From NCBI GenBank assembly GCA_016867395.1, contig VGJS01000006.1, forward strand, positions 1 to 64,000: DNA of 64,000 nucleotides, given 5' to 3'. The number at the start of each line of letters is the position of its first letter. The first letter of the stretch is position 1. The notes under the pieces were generated by a model that searched no databases, had not been told where the DNA came from, and saw only the letters and a list, made by a program, of their open reading frames with translations. Made by a program: the position numbers and the translations under genes. This DNA is from Candidatus Handelsmanbacteria bacterium (GTDB taxonomy: Bacteria; Latescibacterota; UBA2968; UBA8231). Of the stretch, positions 43,235 to 52,455 are shown one piece after another.

Positions 43235-44161
43235 TTGAACCTGCAGCACCTGCGCTACTTCCTGGCGGTGACCCGGGCCGGCGGTTTTACCCAGGCGGCC
43301 CGCGCCCTGCACGTCACCCAACCCGCGGTCAGCAGCGGCATCGCCGAGCTGGAGCGCCAGTTGGGGGTGAAGCTCTTCAACCGCAACGGCCGCAGCATCC
43401 AACTCACACTGGAGGGCCGCACCCTGCTGGGGTATGCCCAGCAGTTGGAGGACGTGCTGGGGGAGTTGGAAGATCAGCTGCACCGGCGGAGCCTCCCCCC
43501 AGGCGAGGGCTTCCGCTTTGGGGCCATCGACGCGGCGGTGATCTACCTGCTGCCCGAACTGCTCAAGGCGTACCTGCGCGAGTGGCCGCAGGTGGATCTG
43601 GCCCTCCAGGTGGCCCCTTCGCGCTATCTGGTGGAGGAGCTGCTGGTCAACCGCTCGGAGTTCGCGCTGATTTCCCTGCCCTTCGAGCATCCCCGGGTCC
43701 AGACCCTGGTGCTGCTCGACGACGCCATGCCCCTGGTGGTGGGGGCGGGACACCGCTTTGCCCGGCGGTCCTGGGTGCGGCCTGACGAGGTGGTGGGGGA
43801 GCCGCTCATCCTCTTCCACGCCGACTCGGTCTCGCGCAAGATCGTCGATGAGCACTTCGCCGAGCTGGGCCTGGCCCCGCGAGTGGTGATGGAGATGCGC
43901 AGCCCCGAGGCCATGCGCAAACTGGTGGAGGCCGGGGTGGGGATCTCCTTTCTGCCGCGCATGGTGGTGGAGGAGTCGCTGGGCGCGGGGGTGCTGAAGG
44001 CGGTGCCGGTGCGGGGGATGAAATTCGACCGGCAGATCGGCCTGGCCTGGCGGCGGGGGCGGCATTTCGGGCCGGCGATCCGCCATCTGCTCGAAGCCAT
44101 CCTCAGCCGCTACGGCAAGCTGGAGGCCTGGCAGAAACAGGTGAAGGGGAGCATCACCTAA
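43235..44161 (+). CDS. LysR-type transcriptional regulator
   Basis: A 308-residue protein. Residues 1-60 are the winged helix-turn-helix (LQHLRYFLAVTRAGGFTQAARALHVTQPAVSSGI, given in parts), followed by a LysR effector domain (about 90-295: GFRFGAIDAAVIYLLPELL, VGAGHRF, VVMEMRSPEAMRKLVEAGVGISFLP). Start TTG at 43235 has GGAGGG eight bases upstream. It is divergent from ino1 with a palindrome in between, so ino1 is the most likely target. The co-inducer is unknown. Confidence 0.9.
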   Translation: MNLQHLRYFLAVTRAGGFTQAARALHVTQPAVSSGIAELERQLGVKLFNRNGRSIQLTLEGRTLLGYAQQLEDVLGELEDQLHRRSLPPGEGFRFGAIDAAVIYLLPELLKAYLREWPQVDLALQVAPSRYLVEELLVNRSEFALISLPFEHPRVQTLVLLDDAMPLVVGAGHRFARRSWVRPDEVVGEPLILFHADSVSRKIVDEHFAELGLAPRVVMEMRSPEAMRKLVEAGVGISFLPRMVVEESLGAGVLKAVPVRGMKFDRQIGLAWRRGRHFGPAIRHLLEAILSRYGKLEAWQKQVKGSIT

Positions 44162-44658
44162 AGTTCCAGGTGGATGAGCAGCGCCGGGGCGGGCTCTGTC
44201 TTTCCCGGTTCGGGCGGGGTGGTGAAGAAGGTATCAGCGCGACGGAGCAGGTCGAGTAGGTCGATACCTAAATGGCACGGGTGTTCCTGGGCGACCTCTT
44301 GCAGCAGCCCCCGGCTGCGGTGGGCCAGTTTCTCCATCCCGCGCCGATTGTTCTGATGCCATTTGATTAGGGCGGCGGCCAGTTGTACCAGGCCCTGGAG
44401 GTGCTGCCGGTAGAGGGGGACGGAAACGTGCCAAGGCCCCTCCCAGGCTTCGTGGGCTTCCCACCAATAGGCATGGTTGAACAGGTCCACGCCGGCCAGG
44501 TACGCGCGGTGGGTGCGCCAGTTCTCGCCGGTGAGGGGTAGGCCGGGACCGGGCAGGGCGAAGTGATGGCCCTGGGGATGGGTGCGCGGGTGGGGGGTCT
44601 GGCCGGGCAGGTGGCGGTAGGGAGGGAATTCGAGATCGGGCAGGTAGCGCGGCCCCAT
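44158..44658 (-). CDS. DUF309 family protein
   Basis: A 166-residue protein with the DUF309 core: GVDLFNHAYWWEAHEAWEGPW, QHLQGLVQLAAALIKWHQNN and GMEKLAHRS. The HEAWE motif is characteristic. The ATG at 44658 shares one base with the stop of dus (TGATG), so they are coupled. Role unknown; its TAG overlaps the LysR stop on the other strand. Confidence 0.8.
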   Translation of the reverse strand: MGPRYLPDLEFPPYRHLPGQTPHPRTHPQGHHFALPGPGLPLTGENWRTHRAYLAGVDLFNHAYWWEAHEAWEGPWHVSVPLYRQHLQGLVQLAAALIKWHQNNRRGMEKLAHRSRGLLQEVAQEHPCHLGIDLLDLLRRADTFFTTPPEPGKTEPAPALLIHLEL

Positions 44659-45653
44659 CAGGCCGCCAGGCAACCGGCCTGGTCCGCCAGGGCCAGCAAC
44701 CGCTCCTCCATCTGGCCGGCGTCCTTGAGGGCCGCCAGTTCGGCGCGCAGGGTGCTGGCGCCGGGCAGGCCGCGGAAGTAGCCGGAGAAATGGCGGCGCA
44801 GACCGGCCAGGGCCGCGCTGCCGCCTTTGCGGTCTGCGGCGAGGCGCAGGTGCTCCAGGCAGAGCGAGGCCCGCTCGGGCAGGGAGGGGGGCGGCAGGAG
44901 TTGGCCGGTCTCCAGAAAGTGGCGGGTCTGGCGGAAGATCCAGGGGTTCTGAATGGCGCCCCGGCCGATCATCACCCCGTCGCAGCCGGTCTCGGCAAAG
45001 GCGCGCTGCACGTCTTGAGGGGTGACCACGTCGCCGTTCAGAATCACCGGGATGGAAACCGCCTCTTTGATGCGGGGAATCCAAGAGTAATCCACCGCGC
45101 CCTGGTGCCCCTGGGCGCGGGTACGGCAGTGGAGGGAGAGGGCCTGCACCCCTAAGTCTTGGAGCATACGGGCCACCGCGACGATGCGGATGCTCTCCGC
45201 GTCCCAGCCCAGGCGGGTCTTGACCGTCACCGGCAGGTGGGTGGAGCGCACCACCCGGGCCACCACCTCGCGCATGCGGGGCAGGTCGCGCAAGAGGCCG
45301 GCCCCTGCCCCCCGCAGGGCCACGTCGCTGACCCAGCAGCCGCAGTTGATGTCGATGAGGTCCGGCCCTTCCTGGGTGGCGATCTGGGCGGCCTGCTCCA
45401 TGGACAACTCGCTGGCCCCGTAAAGTTGGATGCCGAAGGGCCGCTCCTCTTCGAGGAACTCCAGCTTCTGGTGGGCGCGGCGGGCCTGGCGGATCAGTCC
45501 CTCGGCGTTGACGAACTCGGTGTAGACGATGTCGGCGCCCAGCCGGCGGCACCGGGAGCGGAAGGGCAGGTCGGTGACATCCTCCATCGGGGCCAGCAAC
45601 AGACCGGGGCTGACCGTGATGGGGCCGATCCGAAGGGGGGCGGCGGCCGACAT
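44658..45653 (-). CDS. dus: tRNA-dihydrouridine synthase (DusB-like)
   Basis: A 331-residue flavoenzyme reducing uridines in tRNA D-loops. LLAPMEDVTDLPFR at the N-terminus, IDINCGCWVSDVALRGAGAGLL (catalytic Cys in GCW), PVTVKTRLGWD, LSLHCRTRAQG (proton-relay His), IPVILNGDV and GVMIGRGAIQNPWIF are all present. The usual GCPVxKV reads GCWVSDV, a Trp variant also seen in some Bacteroidetes-type enzymes, but the Lys is replaced by Asp. Coupled to a DUF309 gene. Confidence 0.9.
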   Translation of the reverse strand: MSAAAPLRIGPITVSPGLLLAPMEDVTDLPFRSRCRRLGADIVYTEFVNAEGLIRQARRAHQKLEFLEEERPFGIQLYGASELSMEQAAQIATQEGPDLIDINCGCWVSDVALRGAGAGLLRDLPRMREVVARVVRSTHLPVTVKTRLGWDAESIRIVAVARMLQDLGVQALSLHCRTRAQGHQGAVDYSWIPRIKEAVSIPVILNGDVVTPQDVQRAFAETGCDGVMIGRGAIQNPWIFRQTRHFLETGQLLPPPSLPERASLCLEHLRLAADRKGGSAALAGLRRHFSGYFRGLPGASTLRAELAALKDAGQMEERLLALADQAGCLAA

Positions 45654-45665
45654 GGGGGGTTGCCT

Positions 45666-45971
45666 CTATTTGAGCGAGCCGGCCAGGGCCTTCATCAGAC
45701 GCACCTCGCGCCGGCGGATGGTGGGACGGATCTGGCCGACGATCTTCCGCCACTCCGGGCTAGCGTAGTACGCGGTGGTCGCCTTGTCGCGCGCCTTGGC
45801 GTTGGCAAAAGAGCGGACCCAGAGGAATTCGTCGTCCTTGTCGGTGTTCTCCCAGGCGGCGACAAAGGTGACCCCGTACTTCTTCATAAAGCGGCGGGCC
45901 TTCTTGAAGCCTTCGAGGAAGGTCTTCTTCTGACCCGGATGGAAGCGGTAGATGCGCAATTCGTACAGCAC
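45666..45971 (-). CDS. NIPSNAP family protein
   Basis: A 101-residue single-domain dimeric alpha/beta-barrel protein: MLYELRIYRFHPGQKKTFLE, then FMKKYGVTFVAAWENT and the FLWVRSFANAKARDKATT segment. NIPSNAP proteins resemble small monooxygenase folds but their reaction is unknown. It lies between the UPF0182 gene and dus on the same strand. Confidence 0.82.
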   Translation of the reverse strand: MLYELRIYRFHPGQKKTFLEGFKKARRFMKKYGVTFVAAWENTDKDDEFLWVRSFANAKARDKATTAYYASPEWRKIVGQIRPTIRRREVRLMKALAGSLK

Positions 45972-45998
45972 GGGTCGTTCTCCTTGAGAGGGTAAGGG

Positions 45999-48776
45999 TT
46001 ATTTCGCGTTTTTCAGCAGCTCGCCCAGCTTGCGGATCTCCTCCCCGTAGAGGGCCCAGTCGCCGCGGCGCTGCGCTTCGAGGGCGCGCTCGTAGTGGTT
46101 GCGGGCCTTTTCGAAGGCCGTGCCGACTGGGGCGGGCAGGGCGGCGGCCGGGGGCGGTGTTTCGGCACCGGGTTCCGGCTCGGTGCGGGCGGGTTGCCCG
46201 CCGAAGACGACGGCCAGGGCCTCGTCCAGGCTCCCTTCCATGGCGATGTGGTTCTCGTAAGCCACGATTACCCGCTTCAGTTCGGGGATCTTGCCGCCCT
46301 CGGCCCGCAGATAGATGGGCTGGATGTAGATGAGGGATTCCTCGATGGGGATGACCAGCAGGTTGCCGCGCACCACCTCGGAACCGCGCTGATCCCACAG
46401 CGAGATCTGGCGCGAGATATCGGCGTCCTGGTTGATGCGGTTGGTGATCTGGGCCGGGCCGAAGATCAGCTTCTGCTTGGGGAAGCGGTACACCACCAAC
46501 TGCCCGTACTGCTCGCCGTCGTTGCGGGCCACCATCCAGGCGGCCAGGTTGTCCTTGCCACGCGGGGTGAAGGGGATCATCAGGATATATTCCTCGCGGG
46601 TTTCCCCGGGCAGCTTCATAATCATGTGCCGGCCCATCAACTCGGCGTGGTCGGCCCCGGCCGCCCCGGGCAGTTGCCACTGGTCCTCCTTGTTGTAGAA
46701 GATCTGGGGCTCACCCATGTGGTAGACGGTGTAGAGGGCCGTCTGGTAGTCGAAGAGCATCTCCGGGTAGCGGATATGGGCGCGCAGGTCTTCGTCCATC
46801 TCGCCGAGGGGCACGAAGGCGCCGGCGAAGATCCGGGCGTAAGTGGCGATCACCGGATCCTGCGCGTCAGCCAGGTAGAAGGTCATCTTGCCGTCGTAGG
46901 CGTCCACCACCACCTTGACCGAGTTGCGGATGTAATTGAGCCGGCTACCGGGCAGGGAGCTGAAGCGGTCCCGGACCAGCTCGGCGTACGGGTAGCGGTC
47001 GGAGGTGGTGTACGCGTCGCAGATCCACTTGAGTTCGCCGCTGCGGGTGACTACCAGGTACGGGTCGCGGTCCAGGTGCAGGAAAGGCAGGGCCTGCCGG
47101 ACCCGCGCGGAGATGTGGCGGTAGTACATCACCCGCGAATCGTCGGTGATGTCGTTGGACAGCAGCAGTTTGAGGGACTTGAAGCGCAGAGCGAAGAGCA
47201 ACTTGCGGAAGAAGGACTGCACCGGCACCCCGCCGCTACCCTCATACTGGGCGAAGACGTTCTCCTCGCCCGAGGGGTAGTTGAACTCCTTGGCGAGGGT
47301 GTTGACCGCCACCCACTCGTTGGCCAGCTCCCCGTAATAGATCTCCGGCCTTTTCACCCCAAGGGTGGGGATGGTCGCGGCGGGGGGCAGATCCTTGACG
47401 AAGAGCACCGGCAGGCCCTCGGCGGTCACCTCGTTGACCGGCCCCAAGGTGATGCCGAAGCCGTGGGTGAAGGTGAGGTGCTCGTTGATGAAGGTGCGCT
47501 GGGGCAGGCTGGAGGGGTTGAGTTCGCGCGCGGAGAGCAGTACCTGGCGGTAGTCCCCGTTAAGGTGGTAGCGGTCGTTGTCCACGGAGACGAAATCGTA
47601 GTAGGTGCGGATCTCCTGCAACTGCCCAAAGGTGTCGAGTAGGGGCTCGCGGTCCCACAGGCGCACGTTGCGGATGGTGGACTGGTTGTTCTCGATGTCG
47701 GTCAAGGTCAGCACTGCTTCGCCGGCGAGGTTGCGCTCGACGATCTGGTCCAGGCCAAAGGACTTCTGCGTGGCCTCAATGTGGTGCGTGATATAGGGGG
47801 TTTCCTTGACCAGCTCGTTGGGGGCGACCACGAATTTTTGCAGGATAGCCGGGTAGGCCCAGCCGCCCACCACCGCGGCCAGCACGTAAAGACCCAGGGT
47901 CAGGGGGATGAGGTGGCGGCTGGGTCTGAACAGGTCGGCCAGGACCAGCACCGCGGCGGCAGCGGCCAGGAATACCTGGAGGCGCAGGAAGGGCAGGGTG
48001 GCGTAGAGGTCGGTGTAGCTGGCCCCGGTGAAGGGCCCGGTGGAGCTGTAAAGCAGGGAGGGGATGTTGACGGCGTGGATCTTGAAACTGGTGAGGGCAA
48101 AGAGCAGCCCGGCGAGCAGAGCCAGGTGAGCCCTGGCGCGCGGGTCGAGCACCAGGGATTGCAGCAGGCCCGCCTCCGGGTGGGGCTGCTTGAGGGTGAT
48201 GGCGCCGCGCAGCACGTAGGCGGCGGCGGCGGCGGCCAACGAGGCGATCAGCAGCCACAGGCCCAGGGCCACCGCCAACTGCACGAAGGGCAGGGTGAAG
48301 AAGTAGAAGCCGATGTCGCGGCCGAAGACCGGGTCGCTGGCGCCGAAGGGCACGGCGTTGGCGTACAGCAGAATGGTCTCCCAACTGCTGCCGCCGATCA
48401 GGCCGTTGAGCAGGCCCAGGACCAGGGCCACCGGCAGGGCAAAGGTGCGGATGTAGCGCTCCAGGTTCAGCACGCGCACCCGGTTGGCCTCCCCCTCCCG
48501 CACCCGGATAATCAGGGGGCGGGCGGTCACCAGGCGGCGGGCGGCCCAGATATTGCCGTAGATGAAGGCCGCGCTCAGCGCGCCCGTGACCAGGCCCCAG
48601 AAAAACTTGGCGCTGAGCATGGTGGTGTAGATGCCGGCAAAGCCGATCTCTTCGAACCAGTACCAATCGGTCAGCAACTGGACCACCTCGGGCACCAGGT
48701 AGAAGAGGAGCAGGGCGCCGCCCGAGGCGAGGTAGGAGAGAAATTTCCGGGAGGGTTTATACGGGAACTGAGTCAT
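45999..48776 (-). CDS. UPF0182 (COG1615) membrane protein
   Basis: A 925-residue protein. The first 330 residues carry seven or so membrane helices (FLSYLASGGALLLFYLVPEVV, TDWYWFEEIGFAGIYTTML, AIRAATITL-like regions), then a large extracytoplasmic domain with FTHGFGITLGPVNEVTAEGLP, ERNLAGEAVLTL, PEIYYGELANEWV, FALRFKSLKLLLSNDI and the tail PFTPRGKDNLAAWMVARNDG. These are the hallmarks of UPF0182. The function is unknown. Its start overlaps the end of the folate cyclo-ligase gene by 20 bases. Confidence 0.9.
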   Translation of the reverse strand: MTQFPYKPSRKFLSYLASGGALLLFYLVPEVVQLLTDWYWFEEIGFAGIYTTMLSAKFFWGLVTGALSAAFIYGNIWAARRLVTARPLIIRVREGEANRVRVLNLERYIRTFALPVALVLGLLNGLIGGSSWETILLYANAVPFGASDPVFGRDIGFYFFTLPFVQLAVALGLWLLIASLAAAAAAYVLRGAITLKQPHPEAGLLQSLVLDPRARAHLALLAGLLFALTSFKIHAVNIPSLLYSSTGPFTGASYTDLYATLPFLRLQVFLAAAAAVLVLADLFRPSRHLIPLTLGLYVLAAVVGGWAYPAILQKFVVAPNELVKETPYITHHIEATQKSFGLDQIVERNLAGEAVLTLTDIENNQSTIRNVRLWDREPLLDTFGQLQEIRTYYDFVSVDNDRYHLNGDYRQVLLSARELNPSSLPQRTFINEHLTFTHGFGITLGPVNEVTAEGLPVLFVKDLPPAATIPTLGVKRPEIYYGELANEWVAVNTLAKEFNYPSGEENVFAQYEGSGGVPVQSFFRKLLFALRFKSLKLLLSNDITDDSRVMYYRHISARVRQALPFLHLDRDPYLVVTRSGELKWICDAYTTSDRYPYAELVRDRFSSLPGSRLNYIRNSVKVVVDAYDGKMTFYLADAQDPVIATYARIFAGAFVPLGEMDEDLRAHIRYPEMLFDYQTALYTVYHMGEPQIFYNKEDQWQLPGAAGADHAELMGRHMIMKLPGETREEYILMIPFTPRGKDNLAAWMVARNDGEQYGQLVVYRFPKQKLIFGPAQITNRINQDADISRQISLWDQRGSEVVRGNLLVIPIEESLIYIQPIYLRAEGGKIPELKRVIVAYENHIAMEGSLDEALAVVFGGQPARTEPEPGAETPPPAAALPAPVGTAFEKARNHYERALEAQRRGDWALYGEEIRKLGELLKNAK

Positions 48777-49383
48777 GGGGGGAGAGGTCCCTTTCGGCCG
48801 CGCAGCAGTAGGCCGCGGTCTGGGTAAGCACAAAGTCCATCGGAACGTCGTGGTTTTCGGTGGGCAATTCGCCCAGCAGCAGTTGTTGGTAGATCAGGCC
48901 GGCCTTAGGGGCGGAGACCCGCGCCAGGAAACGGTCGTAGTAGCCCCCGCCCAGGCCGAGCCGGTTGCCCCGCCGGTCAAAGGCCAGGCCGGGCACTACC
49001 ACCAGCCCGATGCGGGACAAGTCCTCCAGCCAGGAGGCGTGACCGGCAGCCGGTTCGAGGAGTCCCCAGCGGCCCGGCTGCAACTGGTCCAGATCCTGGA
49101 TCAGGGCGTGTTGCAGCGTGCGGCTGCCGGGCCGCATCACCGGCACCGCCACCTCCTTGCCCCCAGCCAGGCTGTGGCGGATGAGCCCGTCGGTCTCCAC
49201 CTCGTTGTTCACGCTGGCCGCGTACACGTGCAAGAGTGAGGCGGACAGGTACGCCTGGTGCCGTTGCAGGCGTTCGGCAATGGCGACGCTAGCGGCTGCC
49301 ACCTGGTCCGGGGTCAGGGCCTTGCGGGCGGCAAGGCAAGGGGGGCGCAGTTGGCCCTTTGTTTCCGGGGGCGAGGGGATCAT
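48757..49383 (-). CDS. fau: 5-formyltetrahydrofolate cyclo-ligase
   Basis: A 208-residue protein of the 5-FCL/YgfA family, forming 5,10-methenyl-THF from 5-formyl-THF with ATP. Family blocks: KGQLRPPCLAARKAL, VAVPVMRPG, GLVVVPGLAFDRRGNRLGLGGGYYDRFLA (the ATP/substrate loop, given in parts) and ENHDVPMDFVLT. The usual N-terminal KxxLR is degenerate (KGQLRPPCL). A TTGACC/TATTGT promoter lies upstream; divergent from uppS. Confidence 0.88.
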   Translation of the reverse strand: MIPSPPETKGQLRPPCLAARKALTPDQVAAASVAIAERLQRHQAYLSASLLHVYAASVNNEVETDGLIRHSLAGGKEVAVPVMRPGSRTLQHALIQDLDQLQPGRWGLLEPAAGHASWLEDLSRIGLVVVPGLAFDRRGNRLGLGGGYYDRFLARVSAPKAGLIYQQLLLGELPTENHDVPMDFVLTQTAAYCCAAERDLSPHDSVPV

Positions 49384-49391
49384 CCTTTTTG

Positions 49392-49420
49392 ACAATATGC
49401 CGCAACAGGGCTCAGGTCAA
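49392..49420 (-). promoter_or_regulatory. promoter for the folate cyclo-ligase gene
   Basis: TTGACC (49420-49415), 17-base spacer, TATTGT (49397-49392), nine bases before the ATG at 49383 with AAAAAGG between. Confidence 0.55.
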
Positions 49421-49427
49421 GTCTGGG

Positions 49428-49456
49428 TTGACTTATGCGGGGTCAAACCATAGATT
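49428..49456 (+). promoter_or_regulatory. promoter for uppS-cdsA-rseP
   Basis: TTGACT (49428-49433), 17-base spacer, TAGATT (49451-49456); back-to-back with the promoter of the folate cyclo-ligase gene. It gives a leader of about 22 bases before the ATG at 49486. Confidence 0.6.
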
Positions 49457-49485
49457 GGCCTCCGATCTTATACCCGCCAAACGGA

Positions 49486-50259
49486 ATGCCCACGCCCGCG
49501 CTCGCCAAGGCCCTGGACCCCCAGGAAGACGCCCGCATCCAGCAGGAACTCAAGGCCCAGGGCAACCTGCCCCGGCACATCGCCATCATCATGGACGGCG
49601 ACCGCCGCTGGGCCGCCGAGCGCCATCTGCCCCGGACCGAGGGACATCGCTTCGCCCGCGAGTCGGTGCGCGACATCGTCCGCGCCTGTGGCCAGTTGCA
49701 GGTCGAGGTGCTTACCCTCTACACCTTTTCCACCGAGAACTGGAACCGCTCCCGCCTCGAGGTGCAGGCCCTGATGCGCTGGCTGCGTGAGGTGCTGCGC
49801 GAGGAGACGGCCGAGCTGGACAGGAACAACGTCCGCCTCAACGCCATCGGCCGGCTGGAGGGCCTGCCCAAGTCGGTACAGCATGCCCTGAGCAAATCCC
49901 TGGAACAGACCGCCGGCAATACCGGGCTGCTGCTCAACCTGGCCCTCAACTACGGCGGCCGCAGCGAGCTGGTGGACGCCTTCAGGTCCCTGGCCGCGCA
50001 GGTGAAGCAGGGCCAGCTCAAGGCGGAGGAGATCGGCGAGGACCATATCGGCAAGGCCCTCTACACCGCCGGCATGCCCGACCCGGACCTGCTGATCCGC
50101 TCCAGCGGCGAGATGCGCCTGAGCAATTTCCTCACCTGGCAGACGGTGTACACCGAACTCTGGGTCACCCCCATCTACTGGCCGGATTTCCGCCGCCAGC
50201 ACCTCTACGAAGCCATCCGCTCCTACCAGCAGCGCCAGCGGCGTTTCGGCGGGGCCTGA
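49486..50259 (+). CDS. uppS: isoprenyl transferase (undecaprenyl diphosphate synthase)
   Basis: A 257-residue cis-prenyltransferase making undecaprenyl diphosphate for cell-wall lipid carriers. Motifs: HIAIIMDGDRRWAAERHLPR (catalytic Asp 37), GHRFARESVR, LTLYTFSTENWNR, LNLALNYGGRSELV and PDPDLLIRSSGEMRLSNFL, LWVTPIYWPDF. The common MDGNxRWA reads MDGDRRWA. The ATG at 49486 is chosen over an upstream in-frame start. First gene of a conserved envelope operon. Confidence 0.94.
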   Translation: MPTPALAKALDPQEDARIQQELKAQGNLPRHIAIIMDGDRRWAAERHLPRTEGHRFARESVRDIVRACGQLQVEVLTLYTFSTENWNRSRLEVQALMRWLREVLREETAELDRNNVRLNAIGRLEGLPKSVQHALSKSLEQTAGNTGLLLNLALNYGGRSELVDAFRSLAAQVKQGQLKAEEIGEDHIGKALYTAGMPDPDLLIRSSGEMRLSNFLTWQTVYTELWVTPIYWPDFRRQHLYEAIRSYQQRQRRFGGA

Positions 50260-50266
50260 GGCCACC

Positions 50267-51076
50267 GTGGGACCGCGCTCCAATCTGGCCCTGCGGGTCC
50301 TTTCCGCCTGCGTTTTTGTGCCGGCCGTCCTCGCCCTGAGCTGGATGGGCGGCCTCGCGCTCTTGGCCCTGGTCCTGGGGGTCGTGGGGCGGGGCGCCTG
50401 GGAGTTCTACCACCTGGCCGGGGGGGCAGGCCATCGGCCTATGGCCGGGCTGGGCATCTTCCTGTCCATTGGTTTGAGCCTGTACCTGCGGGGTCCCGCG
50501 CAATTAGAGTTGGTGCTGGGAGGGGCGCTGATCCTGTGCCTGCTGGTTGCCCTGCGCCACGGGGTGGAGGGCTACGGCAGCCGGGTGTGGTGGACCCTGG
50601 GTGGGGTGGTCTATCTGGGGTTGCTGGGCAGCGCGCCGCTGCTCATCGTCCGCCAGGTCGGGCAGGAGCAGGGCGGGTGGCTGCTCATCGCCCTCTTCTG
50701 CTGTATCTGGCTGACCGACAGCGCCGCCTATTTCTGCGGCCGCTTCTGGGGCAAACGAAAGCTGGCCCCCGCCATCAGCCCGGCCAAGACCCTGGCCGGC
50801 TTTGTCGGCGGCACCCTGGGCGGGCTGGTGCCCCTGGTGCTATCGCCCTCTATCCCCTTCCTCGGCCCGGGGGAACTGGCCGGCCTGCTGGTCCTGGCCA
50901 GTTTGGGTGGTCAGGCGGGGGATCTGGTCGAGTCGGCCCTCAAGCGCGACCTGGGGGTCAAGGACGCCCCGGCCCTGATTCCCGGGCACGGGGGCGTGCT
51001 CGACCGCTTCGACTCCTACCTGTTTTCCTTCCCCATCGCTTATATTTATCTCGAACTTCTAGCCGCGGTCCGTTGA
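50267..51076 (+). CDS. cdsA: phosphatidate cytidylyltransferase
   Basis: A 269-residue integral membrane enzyme forming CDP-diacylglycerol. The C-terminal CDP-DAG synthase signature is intact: GDLVESALKRDLGVKD, then PGHGGVLDRFDSYLF. Eight hydrophobic segments precede it. GTG start eight bases after uppS, with GAGG upstream. The usual partner dxr is missing between cdsA and rseP. Confidence 0.93.
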   Translation: MGPRSNLALRVLSACVFVPAVLALSWMGGLALLALVLGVVGRGAWEFYHLAGGAGHRPMAGLGIFLSIGLSLYLRGPAQLELVLGGALILCLLVALRHGVEGYGSRVWWTLGGVVYLGLLGSAPLLIVRQVGQEQGGWLLIALFCCIWLTDSAAYFCGRFWGKRKLAPAISPAKTLAGFVGGTLGGLVPLVLSPSIPFLGPGELAGLLVLASLGGQAGDLVESALKRDLGVKDAPALIPGHGGVLDRFDSYLFSFPIAYIYLELLAAVR

Positions 51077-51082
51077 GAGAGT

Positions 51083-52387
51083 ATGATCAGCACATTGCTG
51101 TACTTCATCGTCGCCCTGGGTCTGCTGGTCTTTGTGCACGAGCTGGGCCATTTCCTGGTGGCCAAGAGAGCCGGCATCCGGGTGGAGCGCTTCTCCCTGG
51201 GGTACCCACCCAAGATGATCGGGATCACCATCGGGGAGACCGAATACTGCATCTCCTGGATTCCCTTTGGCGGGTACGTGAAGGTGGCGGGCATGGCCGA
51301 CGTAGGCACCGCCGATACCTCCGGGGCGCCATGGGAGTTCCCCTCCAAACCCATCTGGGTGCGCATGGCGGTGATCGCCGCCGGCCCCTTCATGAACTTC
51401 GCCTTCGCCTTTGTCGCCTTCCTGGGCCTCTTCGTCGCCTACGGCATCGACACCTACGACACCACCGCGGTGCTGCCGGCTGAGCACTCGGCGGCGGCCC
51501 AGGCCGGCGTGCTGCGGGGGGACCAGGTGCTGCGGGTGGCCGGTGAGAGGGTGGCCAACGAACACCAGTTGCGCCAGGCCCTCAAGGCCACCCACCGGCG
51601 GGGGGCGGAACTCGAAGTGCAGCGGGGCGACCAGGTCCTGCAGTTGTCGCTGCCGGCCGCCGACCAGGAGAATTACGGTCTGGACCACCTGCTGCTGACC
51701 GCGGTGGGCCAGGTGGTGCCCGACATGCCGGCGGCCCAGATCGGCCTGCAGCCGGGCGACCGGATCATCGGCGTGGCCGGGCAGCCGGTGGCTGACTGGG
51801 AGCAGATGAAGGAGCAGATCAGCCGCCACCCCGGGGAGTCCATCCAGCTCGAATGGGAGCGGGAAAACCAGCGCCTGCAGGCCCAGATCACCCCGGTGGC
51901 CCACACCGAGGGGGACAAGAGCGTGGGCCAGATCGGCATTGCCCCCAAGGTATCGCAGGCGGCGGTGGGGGCGGGGGAGGCCCTGCGCCTGAGCGGGCGG
52001 GTGTTGTACAATTCCTCCTGGATGATCCTCGATTTCATCCGCCAGCTCTTCCAGGGCGACCGCTCCACCGAGGAGCTGGGCGGGCCCCTGCGCATTGCCC
52101 AAATGGCCGGCCAGACCGGCGAGCAGGGGCTCAAGTCCTTCATCAGCTTTCTGGCCATGCTCAGCGTCAACCTGGCCATCATCAACCTGCTGCCCATCCC
52201 GGTGCTGGACGGGGGGCTCTTGACCTTCCTCGCCCTCGAAGCCATCCGCCGCCGGCCCCTGACCCTGCGCCAGCAGCAGGTCTTCCAGCAGGTGGGCCTG
52301 GCGATCATGCTCTTCATCATGGTGCTGGTCACTTTCAACGACCTGAACCAGATGGTCTTCCACCGCATCGTGGAGTGGTTCGGGTAG
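51083..52387 (+). CDS. rseP: site-2 protease RseP (RIP metalloprotease)
   Basis: A 434-residue inner-membrane zinc protease. HEXXH is H19-E20-L-G-H23 in [12 protein letters not shown]; the second zinc motif appears as [13 protein letters not shown] near the C-terminus. Two PDZ domains lie between (about 120-280: [33 protein letters not shown]). It cleaves membrane-spanning regulators in envelope stress response. Seven bases after cdsA. It ends with TAG. Confidence 0.93.
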   Translation: MISTLLYFIVALGLLVFVHELGHFLVAKRAGIRVERFSLGYPPKMIGITIGETEYCISWIPFGGYVKVAGMADVGTADTSGAPWEFPSKPIWVRMAVIAAGPFMNFAFAFVAFLGLFVAYGIDTYDTTAVLPAEHSAAAQAGVLRGDQVLRVAGERVANEHQLRQALKATHRRGAELEVQRGDQVLQLSLPAADQENYGLDHLLLTAVGQVVPDMPAAQIGLQPGDRIIGVAGQPVADWEQMKEQISRHPGESIQLEWERENQRLQAQITPVAHTEGDKSVGQIGIAPKVSQAAVGAGEALRLSGRVLYNSSWMILDFIRQLFQGDRSTEELGGPLRIAQMAGQTGEQGLKSFISFLAMLSVNLAIINLLPIPVLDGGLLTFLALEAIRRRPLTLRQQQVFQQVGLAIMLFIMVLVTFNDLNQMVFHRIVEWFG

Positions 52388-52455
52388 TTTGGTGGATGGG
52401 CGTCGGGGACAGAGCCCGCTCCGCTCATTCTCGCCGCTGGGTTCCGCACAGGCTC

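Noticed and set aside
49384-49485. A 6S RNA gene next to the folate cyclo-ligase gene
   Set aside because: The gap is only about 100 bases, is filled by two divergent promoters and shows no long 6S-like hairpin.
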